Source: Candidatus Krumholzibacteriota bacterium
Lineage (GTDB): Bacteria; Krumholzibacteriota; Krumholzibacteriia; Krumholzibacteriales; WJIX01
Assembly: GCA_034520215.1 (NCBI GenBank)
Contig: JAXHNR010000001.1
Coordinates: forward strand, 248,001 to 312,000
Reading direction: 5' to 3'
DNA length: 64,000 bases
Each line of letters starts with the position of its first letter. The first letter of the stretch is position 1. Under the pieces are notes generated by a model. It made no database searches and was not told the DNA's origin. It saw nothing but the letters and a program-made list of their open reading frames with translations. Position numbers and translations under genes: made by a program. This document shows, piece by piece, positions 34,337 through 43,195 of this stretch.

Positions 34337-35830
34337 CTAAAAGCCTATCTTAAAATATTTTCTTTCTTCCCTGCTGAGCACTATGAATGCATTTAAAATG
34401 AGAAATACTATTGATGTTGCTGTCGAGAGTATAAATAATCTGCTGTAACTGTTCAAGATAAAATCGTTTACAAGCAACCAGCTTCCGAAGTGAATTGCGC
34501 CGCCTAATAATACTATTGCGGCAACTATCTTAGTATACCTTGCCAATTTAATATTGATAACTCTGCTTGTATATGCGGGTATAATAAACAGATTATTAAT
34601 CAGTGCCGGAATGGTTGTTCCCATCGCGACCCCCAGAATACCAAATTTCCGCACCAGGATAATACTTAGCAGTACGTTTGCAGCTCCTTCGATTATTATT
34701 GCTATTGAATATATTTTATGTTTTGAAATAGCAAACAGAATACTCTTTGATGATATTTGGATTGTGTTGAATAACAAACCGATTAGAAGAATCGCGAGCA
34801 CCTTGAACGAATCGGTGTATTCCGGGCCCATCCAGCGTATAATAAAGGCTTTGCCGTAAATCAGCAGCGAACCCGCTATAAAAACAGACAGGATGGTGTT
34901 GAGTTTTGTCATAAAGATGTAGTATTTTCTTATTTGTGAATAATTGTTTTGGCCTTCAAGTTTGCTGAAGATAGGCACCATAAGGGCGATCATGCTTGTT
35001 ATAATAAGGATATAGTACCCGGCGATACGTGTTCCGATATTATAATGAGTAACAAGGCTAAGCCCCGCGAAGGCTGTTATAACGAATGCGTCGAGATGAA
35101 ATTGAAGGCGGTTGCCTATTGTGGATATAAAACTGTAAATACTGTATCCAAGCAAGGTTTTAATTTGATCCCGCTTGAAATAGGATATACCGATTTTAAG
35201 TTCGGGATGTTTCTTTATAACATAGGATACTTTTACAATGGATTGAGATGTTTCAACGAGAAAAGATATCAGCGCCAGGGTTATTATTCCCTTCCCATGG
35301 CTGAGAAAATATACGATCAGAGCTGTTCTTACAATTAACTTTACCAATTCTATGATATTTACTACGTCATATCGGATATGCGAATATAAAAATCCGTCGA
35401 ATGCTCTCACTGGAAATGATATTGCCATCGAAAAGCCTATAATTATTGTAATTATTCTGAAAATATGGATATCATTTGCATTCTCTACAAAGTGAGGTGT
35501 AAAAACAATTACAATTAATGAGCCGAGTATTGCAAGCAACGCGCCAGCCGAGAGCAGGCCGAGGCTTGTGTTGAATACAATATTTACTTCTTTATTTTCT
35601 CCTCTTCCGATAGCCCTCGAAATAAATCTCTGGTTGGCCGTGGATAATCCGAGATCCAAAAGGCCGTAATATCCCACAAATGCCGCGGCGAGAACCCATA
35701 ATCCATACCATCTGTCCCCAATCGAACCTATTACAAATGGGAGCATAAAGAAGGATACGATGATATTAGAGACAGGGTTGAGTACTCTTAGAAAAGACCC
35801 CTTTATTAGTTTCCCAGACAGACTAGCCAT
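34337..35830 (-). CDS. Polysaccharide flippase (Wzx/MATE-like)
   Basis: This 497-residue protein has 12-14 hydrophobic segments with the Wzx-type start GSFLRVLNPVSNIIVSFFMLPFVIGSIG and the ANQRFISRAIGRGE stretch. Such proteins move lipid-linked repeat units across the inner membrane. It is the last gene of the long minus-strand glycan run and pairs functionally with the O-antigen-ligase/polymerase-like protein at 49694-51067. Ribosome site weak. Substrate not predictable. Confidence 0.85.
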   Translation of the reverse strand: MASLSGKLIKGSFLRVLNPVSNIIVSFFMLPFVIGSIGDRWYGLWVLAAAFVGYYGLLDLGLSTANQRFISRAIGRGENKEVNIVFNTSLGLLSAGALLAILGSLIVIVFTPHFVENANDIHIFRIITIIIGFSMAISFPVRAFDGFLYSHIRYDVVNIIELVKLIVRTALIVYFLSHGKGIITLALISFLVETSQSIVKVSYVIKKHPELKIGISYFKRDQIKTLLGYSIYSFISTIGNRLQFHLDAFVITAFAGLSLVTHYNIGTRIAGYYILIITSMIALMVPIFSKLEGQNNYSQIRKYYIFMTKLNTILSVFIAGSLLIYGKAFIIRWMGPEYTDSFKVLAILLIGLLFNTIQISSKSILFAISKHKIYSIAIIIEGAANVLLSIILVRKFGILGVAMGTTIPALINNLFIIPAYTSRVINIKLARYTKIVAAIVLLGGAIHFGSWLLVNDFILNSYSRLFILSTATSIVFLILNAFIVLSREERKYFKIGF

Positions 35831-35872
35831 TGATTTTTTCTAAGTTGATTGAAGTTCAATTAAGAATAGAAT

Positions 35873-36868
35873 TTAGTCTATTTCAAGGCGTTTTCGCGCT
35901 TCTTTGATGATTTGGGAGTTTCCCTTTTCTTCAAGCCGTTCAATGGCTTCACCGCGGTCCATGTATCCTTCACGGACCAGATTTGCCAATTCAAAGGCGT
36001 ATGGGTGGAAATTGAATTTTTCCAGGTGAACTTTATTCCCAAGGGCGTTGAGGAGGCAGTTTGTGGAATTTGAATCGGTGTCATTGGGTTTTTCCCAGCC
36101 CAGCTCGCCTATTTTTTGCATCATTTTGGTTTCATCATATTCTAAGAAAGCGAGCGGGCTGATGTTGTAGGGAAAACGCTTTTTCATTGAAAAGTGCTTT
36201 TCCGTCAGAAAATAATTATCGATTTCCGGGCCCGCCGCTTCCAGCATCGGTTTGTACAGGGATTTCTGCATCATTCGGATCATTGCAGGGTTGTTTTTTA
36301 ATATTGAAGCCTCTATCGGCGCCTGTCCCGGCGACCAGCCGAATGTGATAAAGGGAATATTACTTTCTATCGCCTTGCGGAGCACCATGTATTTAATAAT
36401 GCCTATACAGCTTGTACATATCGTGCTGGCCCTCTCCAGTGTTTTCTTTGAATACATCGGGGATTTTGCAGCTTTGACGAATATCTTTTTCAGAAGATCG
36501 AACCGGGGTTTGTATATTATGCTGTCAACTTTGAGTTTCTCCGAGACCTTCCGAATATTGTCAATGGCGGCTGGAGAGATAAATCCATTGTCCATAGTTA
36601 GCGCCAGTATCGAAAGGTCATATTTTTCTTTAAGCACAAGCATGGTATAGGTTGAATCTTTACCCCCGCTGTAAGCCATAAGGCAGTCATGGGTTCCTTT
36701 CTTCCGGTACTTTTCAAGGAGCTGTTCAAATTTTTCTCTGTATTCACTAATGGAATCACGAAGATCATCCATACCTTTGAAAGATCTGCAGAAATTACAA
36801 ACCCCTTCGTCATCGAAACTAATGCCGGGGAATGTCTCCGGGAGAACGCATCTGGAACATCGTTTCAA
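35873..36868 (-). CDS. WbpG-like N-acetyl sugar amidotransferase
   Basis: The enzyme has two CxxC zinc-like pairs at the N-terminus (C4/C7 and C24/C27), then the PP-loop YSGGKDST (66-73), a CTSC pair and GWSPGQAP. It matches the WbpG/PseA-type amidotransferases, which use ammonia to build amidines on acetamido sugars of surface glycans. The start chosen is the TTG at 36866-36868, 6 bases after GGAAAGAG, which gives the family-like MKRCSRCVLP beginning; a GTG at 36895 would add 9 residues. WbpG normally needs HisH- and HisF-like partners for ammonia supply, and none is visible in this window. The NAD-synthetase-like gene is directly upstream. Confidence 0.8.
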   Translation of the reverse strand: MKRCSRCVLPETFPGISFDDEGVCNFCRSFKGMDDLRDSISEYREKFEQLLEKYRKKGTHDCLMAYSGGKDSTYTMLVLKEKYDLSILALTMDNGFISPAAIDNIRKVSEKLKVDSIIYKPRFDLLKKIFVKAAKSPMYSKKTLERASTICTSCIGIIKYMVLRKAIESNIPFITFGWSPGQAPIEASILKNNPAMIRMMQKSLYKPMLEAAGPEIDNYFLTEKHFSMKKRFPYNISPLAFLEYDETKMMQKIGELGWEKPNDTDSNSTNCLLNALGNKVHLEKFNFHPYAFELANLVREGYMDRGEAIERLEEKGNSQIIKEARKRLEID

Positions 36869-36919
36869 TTTTATCTCTTTCCATATACTAAACACAAATT
36901 CGTCATTATCATCTCATTG

Positions 36920-36988
36920 TTACTCTTCGATGCTTGGCGGCATTATCCTTGAATGCCTGGCCGATTTTTGTTTGCGGGCTAGACTCTC
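36920..36988 (-). other. Out-of-frame C-terminal tail of the NAD-synthetase-like gene
   Basis: Reading the minus strand in the next frame gives ESLARKQKSARHSRIMPPSI-EE then TAA at 36920. The basic Lys/Arg stretch followed by Arg-(x)-hydrophobic-Pro-Pro matches the usual NadE ending (RKRRxTEYLRxPP-type). The annotated frame instead stops at 36979 right after DQVERARV. One lost base in the GAACGAGCGAGAG run would explain it. Confidence 0.7.
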
Positions 36989-37884
36989 GCTCGTTCAACC
37001 TGATCCGTTGTGAGGTTGAGCTCATCGGCTACTTCTTCGCTGGGGATATTGTGCTCGATGGCGTAGAGTATGGTATCCGCAACGTCATAAGAAAGACAGA
37101 AGAAAAAATCCTTATCGCTGACTTCGTAACTGTATGTGTCGGGGCTCGGTGTGCGCGACAGAATTTCTTCGGGGATCCCGAGATATTCTCCGAGCTTAAA
37201 GACTTGAACCTTATAGAGGTGAGCTAACGGTTCGATATCCACGCCGCCGTCGCCGTACTTGACAAAGAATCCCTGCAGTGTTTCAGATTTGTTGGTTGTA
37301 CCGCATACAATGTAATGGCGTCTTTCGGCTTCATAGTAGAGTTGAACCATTCTTACTCTCTGTTTAATATCGTTAGCCGCCATAAATTCCAGATAGTCAT
37401 CGTGAGAAAGACGTTCCTTTCTTGTAGTTCCATCGTCTAAAAGGACTTCCAGGGAATAAACATTTAAGCGCTTTTTCTCTAGAAGGTTCTGCGGAAGAAT
37501 GAGACGGAATTTGTAGGGTTTTTGAATATCGGGGAATACTTTTTCCACTACGGCGTTTTGTTTTCTGTAAACACCGAATTTCTCTAATATTCCGGCAATA
37601 TCAACTTCCAGACAATCAATATCAAGAGAGTCTGCCAGCTTCAGGCCGTATTCCCTGCTCTTGGGGCTGGAGTCATTTTCGGGCAGCAGTATTCCGGTTA
37701 CCCTCTTTGGACCTATAGCCCTGACGGCGAGAGCTGCCGATACGGCTGAATCCAGACCTCCGCTCAGTCCAATAACTGCCCCTTTTTTCCCATAGAGATC
37801 CCTTAGGGTATCACGGATTAATTTTTCTATTTTTTCTGAAGCTTCCCGCGGATCTATCTCCAAAGCGTCTTTGATGAAACCCAT
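36979..37884 (-). CDS. nadE: NAD synthetase-like (NadE, ammonia-dependent type), probable C-terminal frameshift
   Basis: The 301-residue protein has the PP-loop GLSGGLDSAV (39-48), GILLPEN, VCGTTNKSETLQGFFVKYGDGG and the PLAHLYK and PSPDTYSYEVSDKDFFF stretches of NadE. NadE turns nicotinate adenine dinucleotide, ATP and ammonia into NAD. No glutaminase domain is present. The frame stops shortly after DQVERARV, about 20 residues short, and the missing family-like tail lies one frame over at 36920-36988. A single-base deletion, assembly error or programmed shift could explain this. ATG follows GAAGGA by 8 bases. Its place between the ACP and a sugar amidotransferase suggests a glycan-linked paralogue, but no other nadE is visible to compare. 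Confidence 0.8.
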   Translation of the reverse strand: MGFIKDALEIDPREASEKIEKLIRDTLRDLYGKKGAVIGLSGGLDSAVSAALAVRAIGPKRVTGILLPENDSSPKSREYGLKLADSLDIDCLEVDIAGILEKFGVYRKQNAVVEKVFPDIQKPYKFRLILPQNLLEKKRLNVYSLEVLLDDGTTRKERLSHDDYLEFMAANDIKQRVRMVQLYYEAERRHYIVCGTTNKSETLQGFFVKYGDGGVDIEPLAHLYKVQVFKLGEYLGIPEEILSRTPSPDTYSYEVSDKDFFFCLSYDVADTILYAIEHNIPSEEVADELNLTTDQVERARV

Positions 37885-37913
37885 ATTGAATATCCTTCAT
37901 TGTCAGAATTAAA

Positions 37914-38162
37914 TTAATTGACAATTTTCTTTTCAATGTAACTTGCCAGGTTGTTTACAGAGTCGAAGTTATCAGGAACCAAATCTTCGTCATCTACTTT
38001 GAAATCGAATTTTCCCTCTATGAATGAGACAAGTTCTAAGATTCCGGTTGAATCTATAATCCCCTTTTCCATGAAGGAATCATCATCAGAGATGGAATTG
38101 TCGTCTGAATTAAAAAGCACATTCTCCTCTATGTAACTATGAATTTCTTTTTTTATTTCCAT
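37914..38162 (-). CDS. Acyl carrier protein
   Basis: This 82-residue protein begins at ATG 38160-38162, which follows AAGGAG by 5 bases; a longer frame adds 11 residues upstream without a good ribosome site. The phosphopantetheine attachment site is Ser38 in GIIDSTGILEL (Thr replaces the usual Leu after Ser). Strongly acidic helices fit the ACP fold. It lies upstream of the NAD-synthetase-like gene. ACPs in glycan loci carry acyl or aminoacyl groups used by sugar-modifying transferases; which group is not known. Confidence 0.85.
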   Translation of the reverse strand: MEIKKEIHSYIEENVLFNSDDNSISDDDSFMEKGIIDSTGILELVSFIEGKFDFKVDDEDLVPDNFDSVNNLASYIEKKIVN

Positions 38163-38370
38163 GCCGGCTCCTTGAACAGTTTTTTCCTTTCCCACAGGTG
38201 TTATAGTATAGTATCGAAAAGCAAAGATGGGTAGTGTTATTTATATTAGTAACGAATCAGCAAGATTCTTTCCAGAAACAAGTATGATATTATAATAACT
38301 GGAACACAAACAATTAACTTTAAACATGATTTTATCTGCCAATTAAGCTAATAATCAGAGGTATTTCAAG

Positions 38371-38922
38371 TTACTTCCTTTGTTTTATTACTTTAGCAGG
38401 AACCCCCACGGCAACACTATACGGAGGGATAGTTTTGGTAACCACACTGCCCGCGCCTACAACGCAGCCGGTGCCTATAGAAACCCCATCGAGCACTTTA
38501 ACATTCGAGCCGATAAATACATCGTTTTCAATTGTAATTCCCTCGTGAGTTTCACCCTGCAATCTAATAAGTATGTCAGGGTCTTTATAAATGTGTTTAT
38601 TGGGATAAAAAGCGCTTCCTGTTCCAATACGCGTGTCATCACCTATTGTCAAGTCTCCGCGGCCGCGAAGTTCACAAAATGGATTGATAGAACAATTTTT
38701 CCCTATAGTAATTTTACCTGTCTGCGGATTTAGTATGGTATTGGGCATTATAATGGTGTTTTCTCCTATCGATATTGTGATTTCAAGTTCTGAATTTTTT
38801 AGAAAATTAATTAGAGTGTTACTATAAATATATACTCCTTTTGAAAGTTTTATAGTTTTCGGGTGGAAAATACTTGCTCTGGGGGATATATAGCAATCGT
38901 ACGTATACCGCAAAGTAAACAT
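38371..38922 (-). CDS. Left-handed beta-helix acyltransferase
   Basis: The 183-residue protein has hexapeptide repeats from about residue 50 on (ISIGENTII, ITIGKNCSI, LTIGDDTRIG, ITIENDVFIG, VSIGTGCVVGAGSVVT) and the closing P-P-Y-S-VAVGVPAKVIK. These trimers transfer acetyl or other acyl groups from CoA or ACP to sugar hydroxyls or amines. The N-terminal 45 residues differ from the other three acyltransferases in the locus. The residue usually acting as base (His in the loop) may be in NKHIYKDP or THEG. Substrate unknown. Confidence 0.85.
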   Translation of the reverse strand: MFTLRYTYDCYISPRASIFHPKTIKLSKGVYIYSNTLINFLKNSELEITISIGENTIIMPNTILNPQTGKITIGKNCSINPFCELRGRGDLTIGDDTRIGTGSAFYPNKHIYKDPDILIRLQGETHEGITIENDVFIGSNVKVLDGVSIGTGCVVGAGSVVTKTIPPYSVAVGVPAKVIKQRK

Positions 38923-38964
38923 CTCAAGATTAATGACGATTCTTTTTCCCTGTATTTATTATAG

Positions 38965-39630
38965 TTAATTTGATGGTATATTCTCTTCAGAATCTTTATC
39001 ATTGACACAAAATTTCTCCCGTACAAGCCTATGTCTCTTTTTTAAATCCCAAAAATTGACTTTTATCGCATTCTTACTATAACTGATCATTTTTTTATAC
39101 AAACTGGATTTCATAATTACCTTTGCGGGGTTTCCTGTTACGACAGAGTCAGCTGGTATTTTCCCCCTTACCACGGAGCCTGCGCCAATAATACAGTTAT
39201 CACCAATAACGGTACCAGGTAATATTATGCAATTGATTCCGATAAAACAATTTGATCCGATTGTAATCTTGCCGAAAATATTTATATCATTTGAATGATC
39301 ATCCCAATTATAAAATATCCAGGCTCCGCCGTCATGTGTTATAAACTGTGTTCCGCTAGCGATAACAACGTCATTGCCAATTTTTATCAGATAGGGTTCA
39401 TTAGAAAATTCAAGTGTGTACAACCGGCAGTTTTCCCCTATTTTTACTCCCATATCCCTTGCCATTTCAACTCTCCATTGGTATATGTCTGTGCTGGCTA
39501 ATATTTTGAAGCGGATTTTCTTCTCGAAAATTTTCAATTTGTTGGATTTTGTTAAACGGTTTAGTCTTTTAACAATAGGAAAGAGTAATTTGGCAATTAG
39601 AAATTTTAAGTTACTAATTAATAATTTCAT
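38965..39630 (-). CDS. Hexapeptide-repeat acyltransferase (WbbJ/maltose-acetyltransferase type)
   Basis: The start chosen is ATG at 39628-39630, 7 bases after GGAGG, giving 221 residues beginning KLLISNLKFL. A basic/hydrophobic N-terminal 45 residues precede the beta helix (IKIGNDVVIASGTQF, then FITHDGGAWIFY, ITIGSNCFIGINCII, VIGDNCIIGAGSVVRG, ADSVVTGNPAKVI). The THDGG loop carries the likely catalytic His. It resembles O-acetyltransferases of capsule and O-antigen loci. Long basic C-terminal tail. Confidence 0.85.
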   Translation of the reverse strand: MKLLISNLKFLIAKLLFPIVKRLNRLTKSNKLKIFEKKIRFKILASTDIYQWRVEMARDMGVKIGENCRLYTLEFSNEPYLIKIGNDVVIASGTQFITHDGGAWIFYNWDDHSNDINIFGKITIGSNCFIGINCIILPGTVIGDNCIIGAGSVVRGKIPADSVVTGNPAKVIMKSSLYKKMISYSKNAIKVNFWDLKKRHRLVREKFCVNDKDSEENIPSN

Positions 39631-39708
39631 ACTAATTCCTCCATATTTCTTAGAACTCAAATTTATCGTATCTGTTTTTATCAGTCAATCCATTCCTAAT
39701 TGGTATCA

Positions 39709-40797
39709 TTAAGTGTTTTTTAAGATTTTGCTATATACCGAACAATATTTCTTGATCATAATATCGGTAGAGAAATATTTCTTTATCCTGGATCTGGCGG
39801 CTTCTCCCATGCTGTCTCTGAGATGTTGGCTCTCCACGAGTTTGGTTATCCCGTCAGCAAGAGCAATCGAATTTCTTGGTTTAACCAGGATGCCGGTTTC
39901 GCCATTAATAATCAGTTCCGGGATTCCCCCTACTTCGGTTGCCACGACCGGTTTGGAAGCAGCCATCGATTCAAGGATTACCATGGGAAGTCCTTCAGAG
40001 TTTGATGACAACACTGAGATGTCCATTTGGGTGAGGATAGAGGGAATATCTTCTCGGGATCCTGTAAAAACCACACGCTCGGATAAGCCTTTGTCTCTCG
40101 CGTATTTTTTGAGTTTGGAGAAAAGCGGGCCGTCACCAATAATCAGGAATTGCACATTGGTGTATTTTGGGCTAATGATCGCGGCAGCATCAAGGAAGTT
40201 TTTGTGATTCTTTACCACAGAGAGTCTTCCGATGATTCCAACGAGAATTTGTTCTGAAGAGTCTCTCAGTCCGGGATATATTTTGTTAGTTGCTGATCCG
40301 GGAGAAGAAATATGAACTCCGTTGTAAATGAGATCGTTGCAACGGTAAAGGGATTTTAATTCTTTGGAAACGGCGACTTTGTAATTCTTTTTGAAAAGGC
40401 CGCAAAGTTTAATAATAGCTCTCTGTTTGAAACTGTATGGGAATACACCGTGTAATGTAGTAATCACCGAGGCCCTGGTTGCAACGGCAGCGACATGTCC
40501 GTAGAATTCACCCCCGACGTGGCAATGAACTATATCGATTGATTCTTTTCTTATAATATTATGAATATTGCGAAGGAGTTCTGGGTCAAATGCCTTTTTT
40601 CTGCCGGGGAAATGTATTGTGAACCCTTTATTTTCGAGCTTTTTTACGATAAAAGTGTCCCTAACATCTTCCATGCTGCATACCGAAACGCGATATTTCT
40701 CGCTGTCCATGTTTACGGTAAGGTTGTAGAGGATCTTTTCTGCGCCGCCTGTTTCTAGAGAATCTATTACATGGAGTACATTTATTCTATTGTCCAT
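39709..40797 (-). CDS. GT4-family glycosyltransferase (GT-B fold)
   Basis: The 362-residue enzyme opens with VLHVIDSLETGGAEKILYNL, typical of GT4. It has GRLSVVKNHKNFLDAA and the E-x7-E motif in NSEGLPMVILESMAASKPVVATEVGG. It transfers a sugar from a nucleotide donor onto a lipid-linked glycan at the inner face of the membrane. The donor is unknown. It sits in the minus-strand glycan run with two more GT-B genes upstream. Confidence 0.9.
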   Translation of the reverse strand: MDNRINVLHVIDSLETGGAEKILYNLTVNMDSEKYRVSVCSMEDVRDTFIVKKLENKGFTIHFPGRKKAFDPELLRNIHNIIRKESIDIVHCHVGGEFYGHVAAVATRASVITTLHGVFPYSFKQRAIIKLCGLFKKNYKVAVSKELKSLYRCNDLIYNGVHISSPGSATNKIYPGLRDSSEQILVGIIGRLSVVKNHKNFLDAAAIISPKYTNVQFLIIGDGPLFSKLKKYARDKGLSERVVFTGSREDIPSILTQMDISVLSSNSEGLPMVILESMAASKPVVATEVGGIPELIINGETGILVKPRNSIALADGITKLVESQHLRDSMGEAARSRIKKYFSTDIMIKKYCSVYSKILKNT

Positions 40798-40860
40798 TAA
40801 TGCTTTCTGTTTATTCCCGGTGGTGATAGTCCTATGTTAATTATTTGTAGGGAAGTGTTT

Positions 40861-41871
40861 TTAATTTTCTACTTCCAGATTGCCGATCATTTTCTGAATT
40901 AGTTCAAATTTTATGTGCCAATCCCCGGCGAGACGTGATTTTAGTTCAGGAAGTTCACTCTTGAGATTCTCCTTTTGCTTAATTGCCGTCCTGATACCTG
41001 TAACTATTGATTCCGGATCATGCTCTGTGTAGATAGCACCTGCTGAAAAATAATCGCGGAGTGCCATTGTGTTTGAAAGAATCAAAGGTTTTGAAAGGGA
41101 AACACCTTCATAACCACCGCACACAATACAGTTGCTCTGTTCTGTCAGTACCATCACAATATCGACTGAGTTCATCAGTTCAAGGTAGTCCTTGTCAGGA
41201 AGATATCCGGTTAAGTGAATATTATGTGGCATCCTGCTTTTGTCAATCCCCGCTTTTTTATAATTTCCCGTTATATATATGTTGATATTTTTATCGAGTA
41301 AACTCGAGGCTTTTATAATATTATTATAAGGTTCATCTTCCGCGAATGTGCATACATAAAGAATATTCGAACCATCACTGAGTTTTTTGCTGCCGGGTGT
41401 CTCAAATTCGGGAATTATATCGGGAAGTACCATTATCCCTTTTTCTTTCAGGTCGCGGCTGAATTCTTCATTGGTTACGATTGTTATATCGGAATGTTTA
41501 ATGGCGAAATACTGAAGTTTCCAGAATATAAAATTCTTTACAGAGGGAAGTTTAATAAACGGGGTATGAAGATCATTTACAAGTATATATTTAAAAAAAG
41601 GTTTAATTATCACCGTCATAGTTGTTAATACAAGTGAGGGATTTTGCACAAAGAGTATCTTTGGTCGTTTTTTAATAAGTATTTTTAGTGTGTTGATGGT
41701 CCCGATTAAATAGCGAGTGATCCTGTTCCTCGCGGAAGTTCCGAAATGATAATAAGAGCAGCCGAATTCACGGGATAGGTAGTCGCTTCTCCTGTGGTAG
41801 TGCCAGCTTATCCATATCCTGCCGTGCTGTGGATCTTTTTCAGCTGACGAGGTTTGAATATAATTGTTCAT
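40861..41871 (-). CDS. GT-B-fold glycosyltransferase
   Basis: The 336-residue protein has a divergent N-terminus (WISWHYHRRSDYLSREFG), a Rossmann pair with ILFVQNPSLVLTT, and a C-terminal donor domain with LYVCTFAEDEPY and LTEQSNCIVCGGYEGVSLSKPLILSNT. It resembles GT4-like transferases from glycan loci but lacks a standard E-x7-E. The ATG overlaps the 3' end of the upstream glycosyltransferase gene by 32 bases, with an AAGGATT site, indicating tight coupling. Confidence 0.8.
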   Translation of the reverse strand: MNNYIQTSSAEKDPQHGRIWISWHYHRRSDYLSREFGCSYYHFGTSARNRITRYLIGTINTLKILIKKRPKILFVQNPSLVLTTMTVIIKPFFKYILVNDLHTPFIKLPSVKNFIFWKLQYFAIKHSDITIVTNEEFSRDLKEKGIMVLPDIIPEFETPGSKKLSDGSNILYVCTFAEDEPYNNIIKASSLLDKNINIYITGNYKKAGIDKSRMPHNIHLTGYLPDKDYLELMNSVDIVMVLTEQSNCIVCGGYEGVSLSKPLILSNTMALRDYFSAGAIYTEHDPESIVTGIRTAIKQKENLKSELPELKSRLAGDWHIKFELIQKMIGNLEVEN

Positions 41872-42913
41872 AATCCTTGACTACTTTCGCTGCTGAATGA
41901 TTCTTTTCTATCGTTTTTCTTGCTTTCCTCGCTATAGTTTCGGCATCATGCATATTGTTTAATATGTGATCTATCATGCCTGCTATAGCGTTTGGACTTT
42001 TTGTTTCAACAAGAAAACCATTTTCTCCATGCATGACAAGTTCGTTTATACCAGGTATATTTGTACTGATAACGATTTTCTTTAATGCCATTGCTTCCAT
42101 AACAGACCGCGATATTCCTTCTGTGAGGGATGGCAGGATGAATATCCTCGACTTGTTTAGTAATTCCAAGCTGTTTTGCCTATGGCCGAGGAAATTAATT
42201 TTTCCGCCCAAGTTAAGTTTTTTTGTTATAAATTCAAGTTTTTCTCGCATTGGCCCGTCGCCGATGATCTGCAGATTCACCTTTTTGTTATTGACTATTT
42301 TGATAGCGTGAATTGCGTCTTGCACTCTTTTAAGTTCCACAAGCCTTCCCATGAATGTGATCAGATACGGGTCTCCTTCTTCCGGTTCGGGTATTCTATC
42401 AAGGTCGATAAAGTTGTTTATTATGGATACCCTTCTTTTTTGAATTATACGCAGGGATGATGCCATTTTGTTTGATAGTGGAATCACTTTGTCAAATAGA
42501 TTGAGAAATGTTTTGTCCAGCAATTCATAGAATGCTAATTTTAAATCACCTTTACCGCACCAGCCATGCGGAGTGCTCACTTTTCTGATTTGTGTTCCAA
42601 CTGACGCGAAATAGCCGAATATATCGGATTTATAGTCATGCGAATGTAATATTTCTGTCCTGTTGGAAATTAAATAGTTGCGAATCTTCTGGACATCAGA
42701 TATATTAATTTTGCCCGATCCTGTAAGGGTTTTGTACTTAATTCCCAAGGTTTCAAAGCTCTTAGCTAACAAAGAATTCTCTGATTTGGAAAGTATCAGC
42801 ACTTCCGTTTCATACTTTGTTCTGTCGAGATATTTAAGGAACGCAAGAAGCCATCTCTCTTTTCCATAGTTATCTATCGGTGCGATAATATGTGTAATTT
42901 TTATTTTATCCAT
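41840..42913 (-). CDS. GT4-family glycosyltransferase (GT-B fold)
   Basis: The 357-residue enzyme has THIIAPIDNYGKERW, GRLVELKRVQDAI, INFLGHRQNS and the E-x7-E region SLTEGISRSVMEAMALKKIVISTNIPG. It is a retaining-type nucleotide-sugar transferase by family. ATG follows AGGGGAT by 3 bases. It starts the three-gene glycosyltransferase stretch running to 39709; a divergent plus-strand pair begins beyond 43196. Confidence 0.9.
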   Translation of the reverse strand: MDKIKITHIIAPIDNYGKERWLLAFLKYLDRTKYETEVLILSKSENSLLAKSFETLGIKYKTLTGSGKINISDVQKIRNYLISNRTEILHSHDYKSDIFGYFASVGTQIRKVSTPHGWCGKGDLKLAFYELLDKTFLNLFDKVIPLSNKMASSLRIIQKRRVSIINNFIDLDRIPEPEEGDPYLITFMGRLVELKRVQDAIHAIKIVNNKKVNLQIIGDGPMREKLEFITKKLNLGGKINFLGHRQNSLELLNKSRIFILPSLTEGISRSVMEAMALKKIVISTNIPGINELVMHGENGFLVETKSPNAIAGMIDHILNNMHDAETIARKARKTIEKNHSAAKVVKDYEQLYSNLVS

Positions 42914-43195
42914 TATATCCCCTGGAGTCCTTTTGATTTTCTGCTATTTATTATAGCATTCAAGGAAACCTATTGCATAGCAAAAAGCATGCACGCCTGG
43001 AAGTGCAATAAAAATATATTAGCAATTTGACAGGTTTTATGCTATCACTGTTGACACTGGTAGCGGAATGGGGAATTTTTATACTATTGATGTGAAACGG
43101 AGTTACAGGTTTCTTAAAAAGTCGGTATTGTGGGAATGAAAATTGCGTAAGATAATAAAGATTCAACAGCTTAGATTCTACTTGGAGGGTAAATA

